Part shown: piece by piece, positions 12,820 through 23,872 of the stretch | How positions within the stretch are numbered: position 1 is the first letter of the stretch | Layout of the letters: each line of letters starts with the position of its first letter | Assembly: GCA_035578905.1 (NCBI GenBank) | Contig: JAQJVL010000002.1 | Span: 10,974,717 to 11,038,716, forward strand | DNA length: 64,000 nt | Direction of reading: 5' to 3' | Source: Stictocephala bisonia | Lineage: Eukaryota; Arthropoda; Insecta; Hemiptera; Membracidae | Program-made: the position numbers and the translations under genes | The notes under the pieces: generated by a model | Databases searched by the model: none | Told to the model about the DNA's origin: nothing | Seen by the model: the letters and a program-made list of their open reading frames with translations, nothing else

Positions 12820-13265
12820 CAAAATCTCCTGAACGACTGAACAGATTTTGATGAAATTTTGAGTAAAGTTCATAGAGATTTACAAAGAAATAATCTATCA
12901 AAATCCTATTCCTAAGTGAGAGAAACAGTTCATAAACGTTTCCCTTTTTTTCATAAGGGTGAAATTGAAACTAGCCCTAACTATTTTAATAATATATTTC
13001 AAAAAGCTGATATGAAAAACATAAATATGACACTAAAGTTAGGCTGATTTTAATTTCTTTGTGAAACGTTTTAGGTAATTTCTACGAACTCTGACATGAT
13101 TGCAGTACTTTGCACCCCCCTAAAGTAGAATTAATGTGTTTTCGAGACTATAAAACTACAGCAGGATTGATGTTATATATTAGAGCGAACCAAGGAGGGA
13201 AAGGTAAGAGAGTGTAGAGATCCACACCGTAGCGAAGCAAGGCTGTCCGGCCAGTAAATAATTAA
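12820..13265 (+). repeat. Dispersed repeat, copy 1 (pair with 44090-44580)
   Basis: Aligns with 44090-44580 in the same orientation: 'acagattttgatgaaattt', 'aacgtttccct', 'tttcataag', 'aaagtagaatta', and the end 'ccgtagcgaagcaa' then 'gtccggccagtaaa'. Conserved 'gtagcgaagca' words just before a C(T/C)AGT terminus resemble Helitron-like or SINE-like 3' ends, but the class is unresolved. Confidence 0.65.
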
Positions 13266-13819
13266 CATAATTCGAGAACTACTCATTGTCGGGAAAATTC
13301 TTATCAATATCGATTCAAAGTCTGTGAAAAAAAATTTATTTATATATTCAATGCTAGGGAACTCGCTAAAAACAGACATTGTTAAAAGGCATATTCTGTT
13401 TTTAAATAAACTGTTTCTCATTTTATGAATTTTCTTACTTTTATTTTATTTTTTCAGAAGAAGGTTTTTTACATGAAATGATACTAAATTAAGTGGTTCA
13501 CTTATTATTTAGTTTAATTAAGACTACAACGTTCATAAGACATAACTCCAAATTTAAAATAAATATACCACTACAATATATAGTTCATTGAATCATTACA
13601 TTGTATTTTACAAAGTGTAATTGATAAACCAGACTTAATACTTCGCAATAAAACGAAGTTTTGGGTCGAGACAAAATCAAAATTCAGAAATCCTGTATTA
13701 ACCTTTTCCATATTTTTAAATAGCTAAAATGTTAAAATTCAGAACGGCGATCGAACATTTGAAAACAACTTTGTTTTTCACCTTAGATATTTATGTTTTA
13801 ACACAAATGATTGTGCTAA

Positions 13820-14440
13820 TAATATATTGAAATTGGACATACCAGCAACATGCATCCACTTAATTAAAAAGTTTAATTCAGTCCTAATTGCAACCCCTCT
13901 TCTAGTGCTGTTCAACGTAGCCCCTACAGATTTAAGACCATAAATTGTACTTCTCAGGTAGTTCAAATAGATCCTATTTATTCCGAATCTCCCCAATTTG
14001 CAACAGCATCCCATTACATACAGAGCCACTAAAATTTTGAAAACCACATCTTCGATTAGCTTCCCAGTTAATCTAAACGAATTTTGGCCAAAAACCAACT
14101 GGACGTTGACTTGGGATATGTTTGACGGTTGAAAAACGTTTCTGGTATGTCCATGACCATCATTAGGGGAATTATCTTTCCTTGTAAGGAAAGGACTTTG
14201 TTGAATCGCTCTCGCACGTGTGTGGAAAGATGCAGCTACTAGAAATATAAGTGGGAAATGTCAAACGATCAGTCATTTTATTGCGGAGTAAAATGTCTGA
14301 CTATGGATCACATAGGTGATTATTGCCCATTGCGTTCTTTTCAGCTGGTTCAGCTGGTCTTCGTTCGATGGTTACGAAGCCTGGATTTAACTCTGTGACA
14401 GAAGATCGATTATTTCACACTAAGATACAAGTACTTTGTA
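13820..14440 (+). pseudogene. Jockey-like retrotransposon relic, 3' part
   Basis: Same family as 10430-11045, in the same orientation. Shared blocks include 'gccaaaaaccaactgg', 'gttgacttgggatatgttt', 'aaaaacgtttctggtat', 'gttgaatcgctctcgc' against 'gttgagtcgcttttgc', 'ctatggatcacatag' and 'cccattgcgttctttt'. No intact frame remains. Confidence 0.75.
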
Positions 14441-15948
14441 GTTTAGGTTTTATTTTATTACATATTATTGAGTATTTAATATTTTTATTCCACCTCCTTT
14501 TTGTTTTGAAGCCATATGATATGTATACAGGGCGTGTTTTATGTCCTGGCACACCTGGATACAATATAAATGGGCTGATATATCAACGTTAGACCTTGAC
14601 CGTACCTATTATAACATACTTTTTGGTTTTTAAACTTGTTATAAGAAAAAAGAAAATAATCTTTATTCAAACAGCCAAACAAGCCACATAATAGCGTCAC
14701 TATAATAGTACATTTGGTCAAAAACTTATTATTGGCTATTTAAAAATACTTAGAATAAAAATAACCTTAAATAATACTGACAAATAATACATTTTGCTCC
14801 CCTTTCCTAAAGGGAGGCAAAGGGTAGCAACTAAAAATGTTCAAATACAAACCCCTATCATGTGACCCCTCATTTTATAGGAAATAACAAAATAAATCCA
14901 ATAATGCAAACTAGAGGTTTCTATGTTTAATTTAACAGAGTAAAAGACTAAATTACCATAGTATATTTATTTACTTTCTTGTCCTGTTTTTCGTTGCATG
15001 AGTCAACACTAACCCAAATTCTTAAAACGCTTACCTGTTTTTATGTAGCAGGTGTTCAAACTGTTCACCTATGGTTGTTTTACAGTGTGGTAGCCGTGCG
15101 CAAAAGTAGTAAACTTGAACTAAAATTGTATAACATTATAAACTTGTAAAAGTAAACTTGCACTAAAATTATTAACAACCTAAGCTATGAACTGATAAAC
15201 TGATAAAACAAGTGAGTAGGACAAAAGAGAAAGTCAAATGTAGATTGTCGAAACTGGTAAGATAAGAACAAGGGAAATTCCAACGTATGTGGACTCATGT
15301 AAAGAAAAACAGGACAAGATAGTAAATGATTTTATTATTGTAAATTAGTCCTTAACTCTGTTAAATTAAACGTAGAGACTTCTAGTTTGCATCATTGGAT
15401 TTCTTTTTTATTCCCTTTAAAATGAGGGTTCACGTGTACCCTCTGACCTATATGACCTTGAATCATCTTCCTTTTTCTGCCAGAAGTTTGACTCCCGCTC
15501 TGTTATCTGTTTAACTAATAATTTCGCTGTTCCAGGATGGATGTCCTTGCCGAAGCGACTGTTTGGTGTCCCGACCTCGGATGACCCCGGTGGGAATGCG
15601 CAGGTCAGTATCGACTTTTGTATTGCATAACGTACACGCATGACTCGTGTACATTGTTTATAGAGGTTTATTTTAGTATCAGTTAAATTTGAAGTTGCGT
15701 CGTTATTTTTACTAACTGAGTCACGTCGTAAATAAAAATTATAACTTATAAATAAAGTGTTCTCACTTCTTAAGCTTGAAAATTTATTTTAGTAAATATG
15801 GAATATAGGATTATGGAATCCCATCTAAATTTTTGATTTTATAACTAGTCATTACTATTAACACGATTCAATAGAAATTATCCGGTGAAAACACCAATTT
15901 TTTATATAATTTTAAAATATTTTTACACAAAAACTATGTATATTAAAA
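14441..15948. other. Unassigned AT-rich sequence
   Basis: No gene is recognised. Bases 14527-14560 read 'tatacagggcgtgtttta', the kind of terminus seen in mariner-like elements flanked by TA, but no matching opposite end was found. Confidence 0.4.
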
Positions 15949-16371
15949 AAAACCTAACCTAACCTAACCCATACACATACAGAGGTGATTACCCACCCGG
16001 TCACCCTTACACATACAGAGGTGATTACCCACCCGCCCACCCATACACATACAGAGGTGATTACCCACCCGCTCACCCATACACATACAGAGGTAATTAC
16101 CGACCCGCCCACCCATACACGTACAGTGGTGATTACCCACCCGCCCACCCATACACGTACAGAGGTTACCCACCCGCTCACCCATACACATACAGATGTG
16201 ATTACCCACCCGCTCACCCATACACATACAGAGGTGATTACCCACCCGCCCACCTATACACATACAGAGGTGATTACCCACCCTCTTACCCATACACATA
16301 CACAAGTGATTCCCAACCCACCCACCCATACACATACAGAGGTGATTACCCACCCGCCCACCCATACACGT
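15949..16371 (+). repeat. 36-bp minisatellite, about 11 copies
   Basis: From 15968 a 36-bp unit, close to 'cccatacacatacagaggtg' plus 'attacccacccgccca', repeats about 11.2 times to 16371. One unit is shortened. It is preceded by 'aacctaacctaaccc' (15953-15967). Open frames on both strands through it (for example GNHLCMCMGGRV-type repeats) are by-products of a 36-bp period, which is divisible by three. Degenerate relatives lie at 20160-20230, 42050-42160 and 60440-60475. Confidence 0.95.
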
Positions 16372-16394
16372 AAAAAAAAAAAAAGTCCAGTATT

Positions 16395-16633
16395 AGGTGG
16401 GAAGATGTTATGTACATGAACAATGTACATGACATACTAGATTTTATTACCTCTGCTATTAATCGTGTTTTTAATGAAAACGCGCCTCTAGTACATAAGA
16501 GAGTGACCAGAAAGAAATCTCCATGGAGGAATAGGAAAATTATTCAATTAACCACTGAAAAAGATTATTATAAGAAGAAAATGCTATCCACAAAAAATGA
16601 AACTGATAAAAAACATATTGTAAGGTTAGAAAC
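16395..16633 (+). pseudogene. Endonuclease-RT linker, frameshifted from RT
   Basis: In the frame of 16410 the translation begins RWEDVMYMNNV and continues with a long helix-like stretch, then NENAPLVHKRVTRKKSPW (about 16470-16530). The W..V pattern and APL...V..K.SPW words are the usual tail of the apurinic-endonuclease domain and linker of non-LTR ORF2 proteins. The frame stops at 16650, while the homologous reading resumes in the RT frame just before 16634. A single missing base near 16626-16632 explains this. The preceding endonuclease catalytic region is absent. Confidence 0.8.
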
Positions 16634-18445
16634 ATGCTCAACCATGAAATAAGACGATCAAAACAAAATTATTTTAGAACTAAAATGGAGAAATGTAAAA
16701 ACTCTAAAGACTTTTGGACTAAAATAAGGACTAGTGGTGTTATTGATCCATTCGATCCAGCCATACCGAATTTTGTCAAAGATGTGGGGGAAATCAATAA
16801 GTATTTCGTCAGTATGGGCTTAGATATCACGGCAAAAGCTGATTGTGTACAGTTCTATGAAAGAAACAAATCAGAGAGTGTCACTAGTGATTTCTATTTC
16901 AGAAAGATTACAAGAAAAGAAGTGCAGGAGGCTTTGAATAGCATCACATCAGAGGCTGTCGGAGCTGATGGTATACCAATAAAAATGATTAAAATGATAA
17001 GTCCATATTGTATTGATGCCATAACGCACTTAGCAAACCATTCATTAGCCACTTCCACTTTTCCGGATGCATGGAAAGAGGCAATTGTACTGCCTCTGCC
17101 CAAAGTCAAGACACCTTTATCTGTATCAGACCTGCGTCCGATTTCGGTACTGCCTGCCTTGTCTAAGGTATTGGAGAAGTTAGTTGTTTCACAGATGGTA
17201 GCCTTTTTGGAGTTGAATAATATCCTTCCAGCCTTGCAGTCTGGGTTCAGAAAGGATCATAGTACAACATTTGCGCTTTTATTAGTTTGTGATGAGTTAC
17301 TTCAAGCAAGGGCAGAAAAGAAAGCATCTCTTCTTGCATTGCTGGATTTTTCACATGCATTCGATTCTATCGACCACAGGATGTTATTAGCTGTCATGCA
17401 TTTTTATGGTTTTCGACCGGAAGTGGTTGCTTGGTTTCATTCCTATTTGGTAAATAGGAGACAAAAGGTTAAAATTGGGATGGATTTCTCATCGTCTTTG
17501 AGTAAGGTTGCTGGTGTCCCGCAGGGTAGTTGCCTCGGGCCTATTCTGTTCACTCTATTTGCCGCCACTATGGGTTCAGGCTTACAAAATGGTCGCTTGT
17601 ATTCATACGCCGATGATGCTCAACTTTGTGTTTCATATGGTGCCGGAAGAGCTGACGCAGCTGTATCTATTTTAAATTCTGAACTAAGCATTGTCCATGA
17701 TTGGTCTGAGAGGCATGGGATTAAATTGAATAAGGAAAAGTGTTGTGTATTGTCGATTCCTTCCAATGTGGGTTCGGAGTCTGTCGGTGAGGTGTTACTT
17801 GGCGGCATCAGACTAAATGAGTGTGAATCCTCAAAGCTCTTGGGCCTCATGTTCGATGGTGACCTCACTTTGTCTGGTCATGTAAGTGCTGTTTGTAGGC
17901 GGGCCCTTAGTCGACTAAGAATGTTATACAAACATAGGTACTTGTTTCCTAAAGAGACCAAGCTTCGCCTTGTCCAGGCTCTTGTGCTCACTGTGATTGA
18001 TTACTGCCTCCCTGTGTATGGCAATATTGTGTCTAGAGGGGATTTAGACAAATTACAGAGAGTGCAAAATATGTGTGTCAGGTATGTATGTGGACTAAGA
18101 AGGTTTGATCATGTTTCGGAGGCGCGACGATCACTGGGTTTGCTGACTGTAACTGATACCTGTACTCTGCGCTCCTTATGCCTAGTTTATAGAATCCTTA
18201 CCACTGGCAGGCCGGGATATTTGAGGGAAAAACTAAAAAACAGGTCTCAGATCCGATCTCGCAGCACTAGACATGATCAAGTTTTGGAGATGCCTCGCGT
18301 TCACCGTGAATTTGAAAGAAAAAGATTTACGTACTTTGCTCCCAAATTATTTAATGAATTTTCCTCCAGTTTAACAGGCCAGGGTATATCTGAAACTACA
18401 TATAAAAACAATGTATACAAATATTTAATGTATAATACAAGCTGA
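16634..18445 (+). CDS. Reverse transcriptase (non-LTR ORF2, C-terminal part)
   Basis: This 603-codon open frame encodes an RNA-directed DNA polymerase that would copy the element's RNA at a nicked target. Visible RT landmarks are GADGIP (residues 110-115), LRPISVLP, the SGFRKDHST block, LDFSHAFDS with the first catalytic aspartate (about 237-245), GVPQGS (294-299) and the catalytic YADD box (325-328). After the RT there is a thumb-like region and the LQRVQN word typical of CR1/L2/Jockey-type proteins. The ATG at 16634 is only the first one in frame. The true ORF began upstream, and the element is 5'-truncated with one frameshift, so a functional protein is unlikely. The frame itself is uninterrupted, which implies recent insertion. 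Confidence 0.92.
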   Translation: MLNHEIRRSKQNYFRTKMEKCKNSKDFWTKIRTSGVIDPFDPAIPNFVKDVGEINKYFVSMGLDITAKADCVQFYERNKSESVTSDFYFRKITRKEVQEALNSITSEAVGADGIPIKMIKMISPYCIDAITHLANHSLATSTFPDAWKEAIVLPLPKVKTPLSVSDLRPISVLPALSKVLEKLVVSQMVAFLELNNILPALQSGFRKDHSTTFALLLVCDELLQARAEKKASLLALLDFSHAFDSIDHRMLLAVMHFYGFRPEVVAWFHSYLVNRRQKVKIGMDFSSSLSKVAGVPQGSCLGPILFTLFAATMGSGLQNGRLYSYADDAQLCVSYGAGRADAAVSILNSELSIVHDWSERHGIKLNKEKCCVLSIPSNVGSESVGEVLLGGIRLNECESSKLLGLMFDGDLTLSGHVSAVCRRALSRLRMLYKHRYLFPKETKLRLVQALVLTVIDYCLPVYGNIVSRGDLDKLQRVQNMCVRYVCGLRRFDHVSEARRSLGLLTVTDTCTLRSLCLVYRILTTGRPGYLREKLKNRSQIRSRSTRHDQVLEMPRVHREFERKRFTYFAPKLFNEFSSSLTGQGISETTYKNNVYKYLMYNTS

Positions 18446-18724
18446 TATATTCATGTATAACTGTACTGTATACATAACTCTATGTTTTAATTATGAATAA
18501 TGAAAATTAGCTTTTAATTTTTTTAATAATTGTAATATGACTTGAATTGTTCTGTAAACCAACATTGTTTGTTGAAAACCACTCCAAAATAAAGGCCTTA
18601 TTTATTTATTTATTTATTTATTTATATTACCGAACTCAAATATGGGATCAAATCATACAAACGATGAATAATGATTGAGATAATCATAAAAAGGTGGTTA
18701 GGTTAGTATGTTAACCGTGAAGAC

Positions 18725-19527
18725 CTAATTAAACTAAACTTAGCTAACCTAAGTTGACCTAACCTAACATAACCTTATCTAACCTAAGCTGACCTAACCT
18801 AACATAACCTTAGCTAACCTAAGCTGACCTAACTTAACATAATCTTAGCTAACCTAAGTTGACCTAACCTAACATAACATAACCTTAGCTAACCTAAGCT
18901 GACCTAACTTAACATAATCTTAGCTAACCTAAGTTAACCTAACCTAACATAACCTAACCTTAGCTAACCTAAGTTGACCTAACCTAACATAACCTAACCT
19001 TAGCTAACCTAAGCTGACCTAACCTAACGTAACCTTAGCTAACCTAAGCTGACCTAACTTAACATAATCTTAGCTAACCTAAGTTGACCTAACCTAACAT
19101 AACCTAACCTTAGCTAACCTAAGCTGACCTAACATAACATAACCTTAGCTAACCTAAGCTGACCTAACTTAACATAATCTTAGCTAACCTAAGTTGACCT
19201 AACCTAACATAACATAACCTTAGCTAACCTAAGCTGACCTAACTTAACATAATCTTAGCTAACCTAAGTTAACCTAACCTAACATAACCTAACCTTAGCT
19301 AACCTAAGTTGACCTAACCTAACATAACCTAACCTTAGCTAACCTAAGCTGACCTAACCTAACGTAACCTTAGCTAACCTAAGCTGACCTAACTTAACAT
19401 AATCTTAGCTAACCTAAGTTGACCTAACCTAACATAACCTAACCTTAGCTAACCTAAGCTGACCTAACATAACATAACCTAACCTTAGCCAACCTAAGCT
19501 AGCATAACCTAACATAACCTAACCTGT
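18725..19527 (+). repeat. CCTAA-rich satellite with higher-order structure
   Basis: Monomers of 35 or 40 bp, built from AACCT/AACAT pentamers and the spacer 'tagct', repeat about 22 times. A nine-monomer block (335 bp) starting at 18851 recurs at 19186. Bases 18851-19145 and 19186-19480 read as identical. Pentamers match the insect telomere repeat TTAGG (CCTAA on this strand), but the array is irregular and interstitial. No coding capacity. Confidence 0.95.
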
Positions 19528-20375
19528 TTATTAATACCTTGGTTTTGATTTGCATTTATTTTATCTTGGCTTTAAACCGTATTATTTCCATTTTTTTTCA
19601 AAATCAGTATTACGGAAAAAAATTTTATGAAAACGTGTTTGTGGGATTTATATTAACTAGTCTACCATTATAGTATTTATTATTTTTTAGCCAATAATTG
19701 GCTTAAATTTGTCCTATTTTCCATCACTAGCATGACTGTCGGAAATTGTCTTCATACATTTTGTGATTCTCTGATCACTGGATCAACAGCTAGATATAGA
19801 TATAAATATTGTATTTCTAAAGTGTTTTATGATAAGTTGCTTTACGATTTTACTTTTCGACTATCTATTTATGATTATGTATTTTTTTCATGCGCGCTTC
19901 TTTTATATCTTAAAAAACTTAATACAGTATGAAGGATTTGTTTGTCACTATTATTTTTTATTTCATTATTAATGCACCACAATAACATTAATATTGTACG
20001 ATAAGTTGTTGAAATAAATTGAAATAATAATAAAGCTACATCTTTAATGTTACAATTTATGGTTTCATGGGACGTGCCAGAAGTTTCCCAATCTCGTGAC
20101 TTCCCATTAGCTTCATTCTTTAACAACAATAATTACAGCCAATACGTACAAATAATACAATACATCCACCCATACATACACGTACACAGGATATGACCCA
20201 CTCACCCACCCAGGCACGTCAGTAGTGTTTACGCACCTACCTAACCATTCATAACAGACAGAATATAACTGTTAACAACATTTAATCATTTACATATCAT
20301 TAAGTTTGTAATATACTTATAAAATGTAATTCTAGTAGTAAATGTATTCATTTATTTTTAACTTCACTCGCCAGT
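19528..20375. other. Unassigned AT-rich sequence
   Basis: No gene is recognised. Bases 20160-20230 carry a degenerate relative of the 36-bp minisatellite ('cacccatacatacacgtaca' and 'cactcacccacccaggcacg'). Confidence 0.45.
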
Positions 20376-20512
20376 TCAGATGGGCTTACGTCCCTGTGCG
20401 TGAACATTTTTCAACAAGTGTAGTACCGATTCAGTGAGGATTCAAACCTTGGAACCTGTCTTCCTCAGGCACAAGCCTTAACCGCTGAGTTACCACTCCA
20501 ATAAAAGTATAT
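20376..20512 (-). mobile_element. tRNA-derived SINE-like head
   Basis: Read on the minus strand, the segment has a box A-like TAACTCAGCGG (20482-20492) and a box B GGTTTGAATCC (20438-20448), 33 bases apart. This is the internal RNA polymerase III promoter layout of a tRNA gene. The arms do not fold into a clean cloverleaf, and a non-tRNA body follows, so a SINE or tRNA pseudogene is more likely than a working tRNA. Confidence 0.55.
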
Positions 20513-21924
20513 TGTTAACACACTTTCATGGTCTTATTGTCAAATTTTATTTTCCGTTAGGTATTCAATAGAATTTATTCTTGTTTCAATATGATATTTG
20601 TTTAGTACTAATATGGTTGTTTTACATTATTATTATTGTATTTATTGTTAAAGATATTTTATTCACTAACGTATTATATTCTGAAGTGTCTCTTAATTTT
20701 ACTGCCTACACAATTTAATTATTATACTGCTTTTCACCTACTTTTGTTTTTCTCTCTCAGTAAATTTGTCAAACCTTTGTAAGTGTAATAAATAAAAATG
20801 AGCATTGCAGTTTACGCCTAATGGCTGTACAACGTTCCACTACCTGCCACGTCTTTAGTGGTACAGGACAAGATTGTGTCAGACAAATCTCCCCCCCCCC
20901 CCCACCGAAGGGGTGTATTTATCACGACCGGGCTGCACGGTGACGTGCAAAGCCCGGGCACCCCGCCTAGGGTTTATCTGCTTACGCTGGTATTGCTTAT
21001 TTCACCATATCAATGGCCTTGTCTTCCCCTTACCCTACAGATAGTTCAACATGTCGTTAACCCGTTCCGCCAAGCAAGGTTATTTACGTCTGTGCGACAG
21101 ACATAATTAACTGTTACGTCAAGTCTACTTTTTTAATTTATTTACTGAAATTTATATTTTACACTACAGATATCAAATCAAATTAACTGTAACATATAAA
21201 AAATTTCTAAACCTAGTTCACAAATGGATCTTGTTTAGTAATTTAACTTTTAATATAAGTCTATTCTTGCTACATTCTACATAATATACAAATAAATAGC
21301 AGTGAATACTCCTATGATGAAAAGATAGTTAATAATTCAACAAGCAATAACAGACAACAGAAATAAATATATATACTACCAAAAACATTATAGGAAGATA
21401 TAACAAGAAATAAAAATATATTGGCAAACAGATTAACAACAAAAGTAAGTGTTATATTAAGAAAACATTTTATAAATACATAAAAATAATAATATATATA
21501 GCCCTATACAAAAAAATAAATGTGTGTTTTAATAATCGTTATATAAATTCATTAAAAAATAAATATATAACAACATCAAATATATAAATGAAAATGAAGA
21601 TATTAAGAAAAAATTATATATATCCATGAAAAAATTAAAATTACTAAAATAAGCATTACTGTACAGATGTACAGCTGTACACAATGAAAAAAGATTTTTA
21701 TTTTAATAAGCATGTATAAAGCTAGTAGTAATAAATAGTTAAATTAACAAAATTTTCAAAACATTACTGTAAATACCTTTCTTTCTGTATTATTTCATAG
21801 AAATAATTACTGAAATACCAATTTAATCATATATGGTAGGCAGATAGCTATTTCTAAATAAGGGATGGTATTTATAAATCTTAGCTACTACTTACATTTT
21901 ATAATACACTAATCCTGCCAATTA
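20513..21924. other. Unassigned AT-rich sequence
   Basis: A GC-richer patch at 20820-21100 with a poly-C run (about 20889-20902) has no recognised product. The rest is simple AT-rich sequence. Confidence 0.45.
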
Positions 21925-22205
21925 GTCGGTACTAGTGGTGCAGTGCTGTTAAACCCAGCTACTTAAAGTGTTATGGAGATTGTAGGCAATAGGTTCTACG
22001 GCGTCCGCTCAATAGTTGCTATCGACGTGGACACTACTAGAGAAGTATGGGGTTTTTATGTTGGGTGCTAGTCAGGGAACGGATGTTCTGAATATCAGGC
22101 TTATCAATTAGTTGAAAATCCAATACTACGTGGTTCGGATACCACGTAAAAATGTAGGTACCTTAGTTTCCCTGGTTATTGGTATGTCACCATGTAAAAT
22201 AAAAT
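21925..22205 (+). repeat. Dispersed 450-bp repeat, partial copy
   Basis: Begins 'tcggtactagtggtgcagtg' and contains 'gagattgtaggc', 'gtccgctcaat', 'gacgtggacactactaga', 'ctacgtggttcgga' and 'gtaggt', in the same order as 49990-50430. Confidence 0.85.
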
Positions 22206-22234
22206 TGGCTTTATTTATTGATTGTATTATTTTA

Positions 22235-22465
22235 AGGAGATGCTGGTTTCCTTTTTAACTTTATACTGCTTATTCCCCATAGAGTATTGATTTGTTTGAG
22301 AAATTTATCTAATAAGGTAATAAGGACAACTAGTACAGTACAAGGTGAACATTACTGATAAAAACTAACAGTCCAGGCCGGGATTAGAACCTGCGCCTAT
22401 CTATTACTCAGGTCTTAGACAGAAAGTCCTGACGCCTTTCACCGCTTGGCCACTGGCTCTTTTAG
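22235..22465 (-). mobile_element. tRNA-derived SINE, copy 1
   Basis: On the minus strand the head carries a perfect box A (TGGCCAAGCGG at 22442-22452) and box B GGTTCTAATCC (22381-22391). The body, with 'gttagtttttatcagtaatg', 'actgtac' and 'gaaaccagcatctcctt', is shared with the copies at 26.0, 54.3 and 59.5 kb. A tRNA head plus a repeated body defines a SINE. Confidence 0.8.
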
Positions 22466-23872
22466 AATATAGAATGATATTTCAAAGCACTTATTTGTGA
22501 ATTAATTATATTTTATCTCCATTTAGAACCGATAAATCGTTTATTCATAACAAAAAATAAGGATGAAAAGTGGAAAAGTTACTTTTCTCACTGGAAAGGC
22601 ATAAAATTCAAAATATTCATCCCAATGACACATACACATAATAATTTTTTTCTTTTTATAACATATAGAAAGTAGTTACATGTTAGTAGTTACTATGTAG
22701 TGAAAGTAGTTACTATGTAACATGTAACTATGTAACATAACATGTTACGTTTACTACGTTACGTAAAGTAGTTAGTAGTAGTACTAACTACTTAACAGTG
22801 AAATGTCGTACACCTATTCAGTGTTACTTTTTTGGAAACGAAATACTCTTAAAAAAGACTTCAGGAGTTTCTTTTATAAATGAAGGTTTTTATCGAGGTA
22901 CCCCACCCTTAACCATTGCCGATTTAGTTCGATTTGTTACAAATGGTGAGCGACTTAAACGGCTTGTTACCTGATTTCATATTTTAACTGTTTAAATTAA
23001 ATAATTTTTATTGGTTTAAATTTAATCATATTTTATACAAAGTATATATATATGAGAGGAAATTACATAAAACGCCCAATCTGATTATCAGCTGATATCC
23101 CTATCCTCAACATTAAGCTAGATAACATACAATAGTTTTCTTAATGTAAATTTGCTGTCGGTAATATAATCTTCCGGTAGTTTTATTACATTTAATCATG
23201 TTTTATCAATGGACGTGGAAGTATAAAACGTTTGATCATAGGATTGGATAAAAATAAAATGTATTAAAATTCAAATGTATCGCCAGATTATTACCAAAGT
23301 TTACATAACTTTCGTCTAAACTCAAAGCTGTTAATTAAGTATATTGAAATGTTATTGTTTGGTGGTTACCAGAAATATCTGTGCCTGGGGTTGTCTGATA
23401 CAGCTTGGTTCAAGGAACTTGTTGAACAAACTAACTACAGTATTTCATTAAGATAAAATGTTTATTGCATCTTCGAACCGATGTTAAGGCTAAACTATTT
23501 TTATAAAAAAAACTCTCTTGACTATTCAAGCTGTTATGTTTACTAATTAGTCTAGTGGGGGGGGGGGAGTTGAACGTGCGGGATATATAAAAAAGGCAAG
23601 TAAGAACCAAAATTATAAATAAAGCATGTTAAGTCACGTTCACACAGCAGTTTGCAAGTTTTGAAGAAAGTTTGAAATTGTTCCAAATACGATTTGTAAA
23701 TGTGTAGCGAAATTGTCTAGTTTCAAACAAAATTCTCCAGATGCACACCGCATTTCGTGTTTCGACTAGTCGGTAACATATTTAAACCGACTGGTTTGAA
23801 TAAACACATGGTCTTTGTTTGAAACTCAATGTGCGCAAAAAATTGCAAACTCTAGTTTGAAACTTTTTATCT
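22466..23872. other. Unassigned AT-rich sequence
   Basis: No gene is recognised. Bases 22670-22800 are a self-complementary low-complexity tract of 'gtagttac/gtaac' words. A poly-G run sits at about 23559-23568. Bases 23640-23870 have repeated 'agtttgaaac/tttgcaa' words and lead into the 59-bp array, possibly parts of one element. Confidence 0.4.

Larger units (their letters stand above)
16385..18627 (+). mobile_element. Non-LTR retrotransposon, 5'-truncated
   Basis: The element starts abruptly at a poly-A run (16372-16384) next to the minisatellite. It runs through the end of an endonuclease domain and an RT frame to a 180-bp 3' tail with AATAAA (18588-18593) and a terminal (TTTA)n run (18599-18626). 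5' truncation and a simple-repeat 3' end are hallmarks of target-primed reverse transcription. The RT type and tail fit the CR1/L2-Jockey side of the non-LTR tree; the exact clade needs a tree. Confidence 0.9.

Noticed and set aside
15954..16419. Repetitive 'secreted-like' frames on both strands of the minisatellite
   Set aside because: A 36-bp period keeps all frames open; there is no start context, codon bias or non-repeat domain.
18725..19527. CRISPR-like array
   Set aside because: No unique spacers; pentamer-based tandem repeat in an animal genome.
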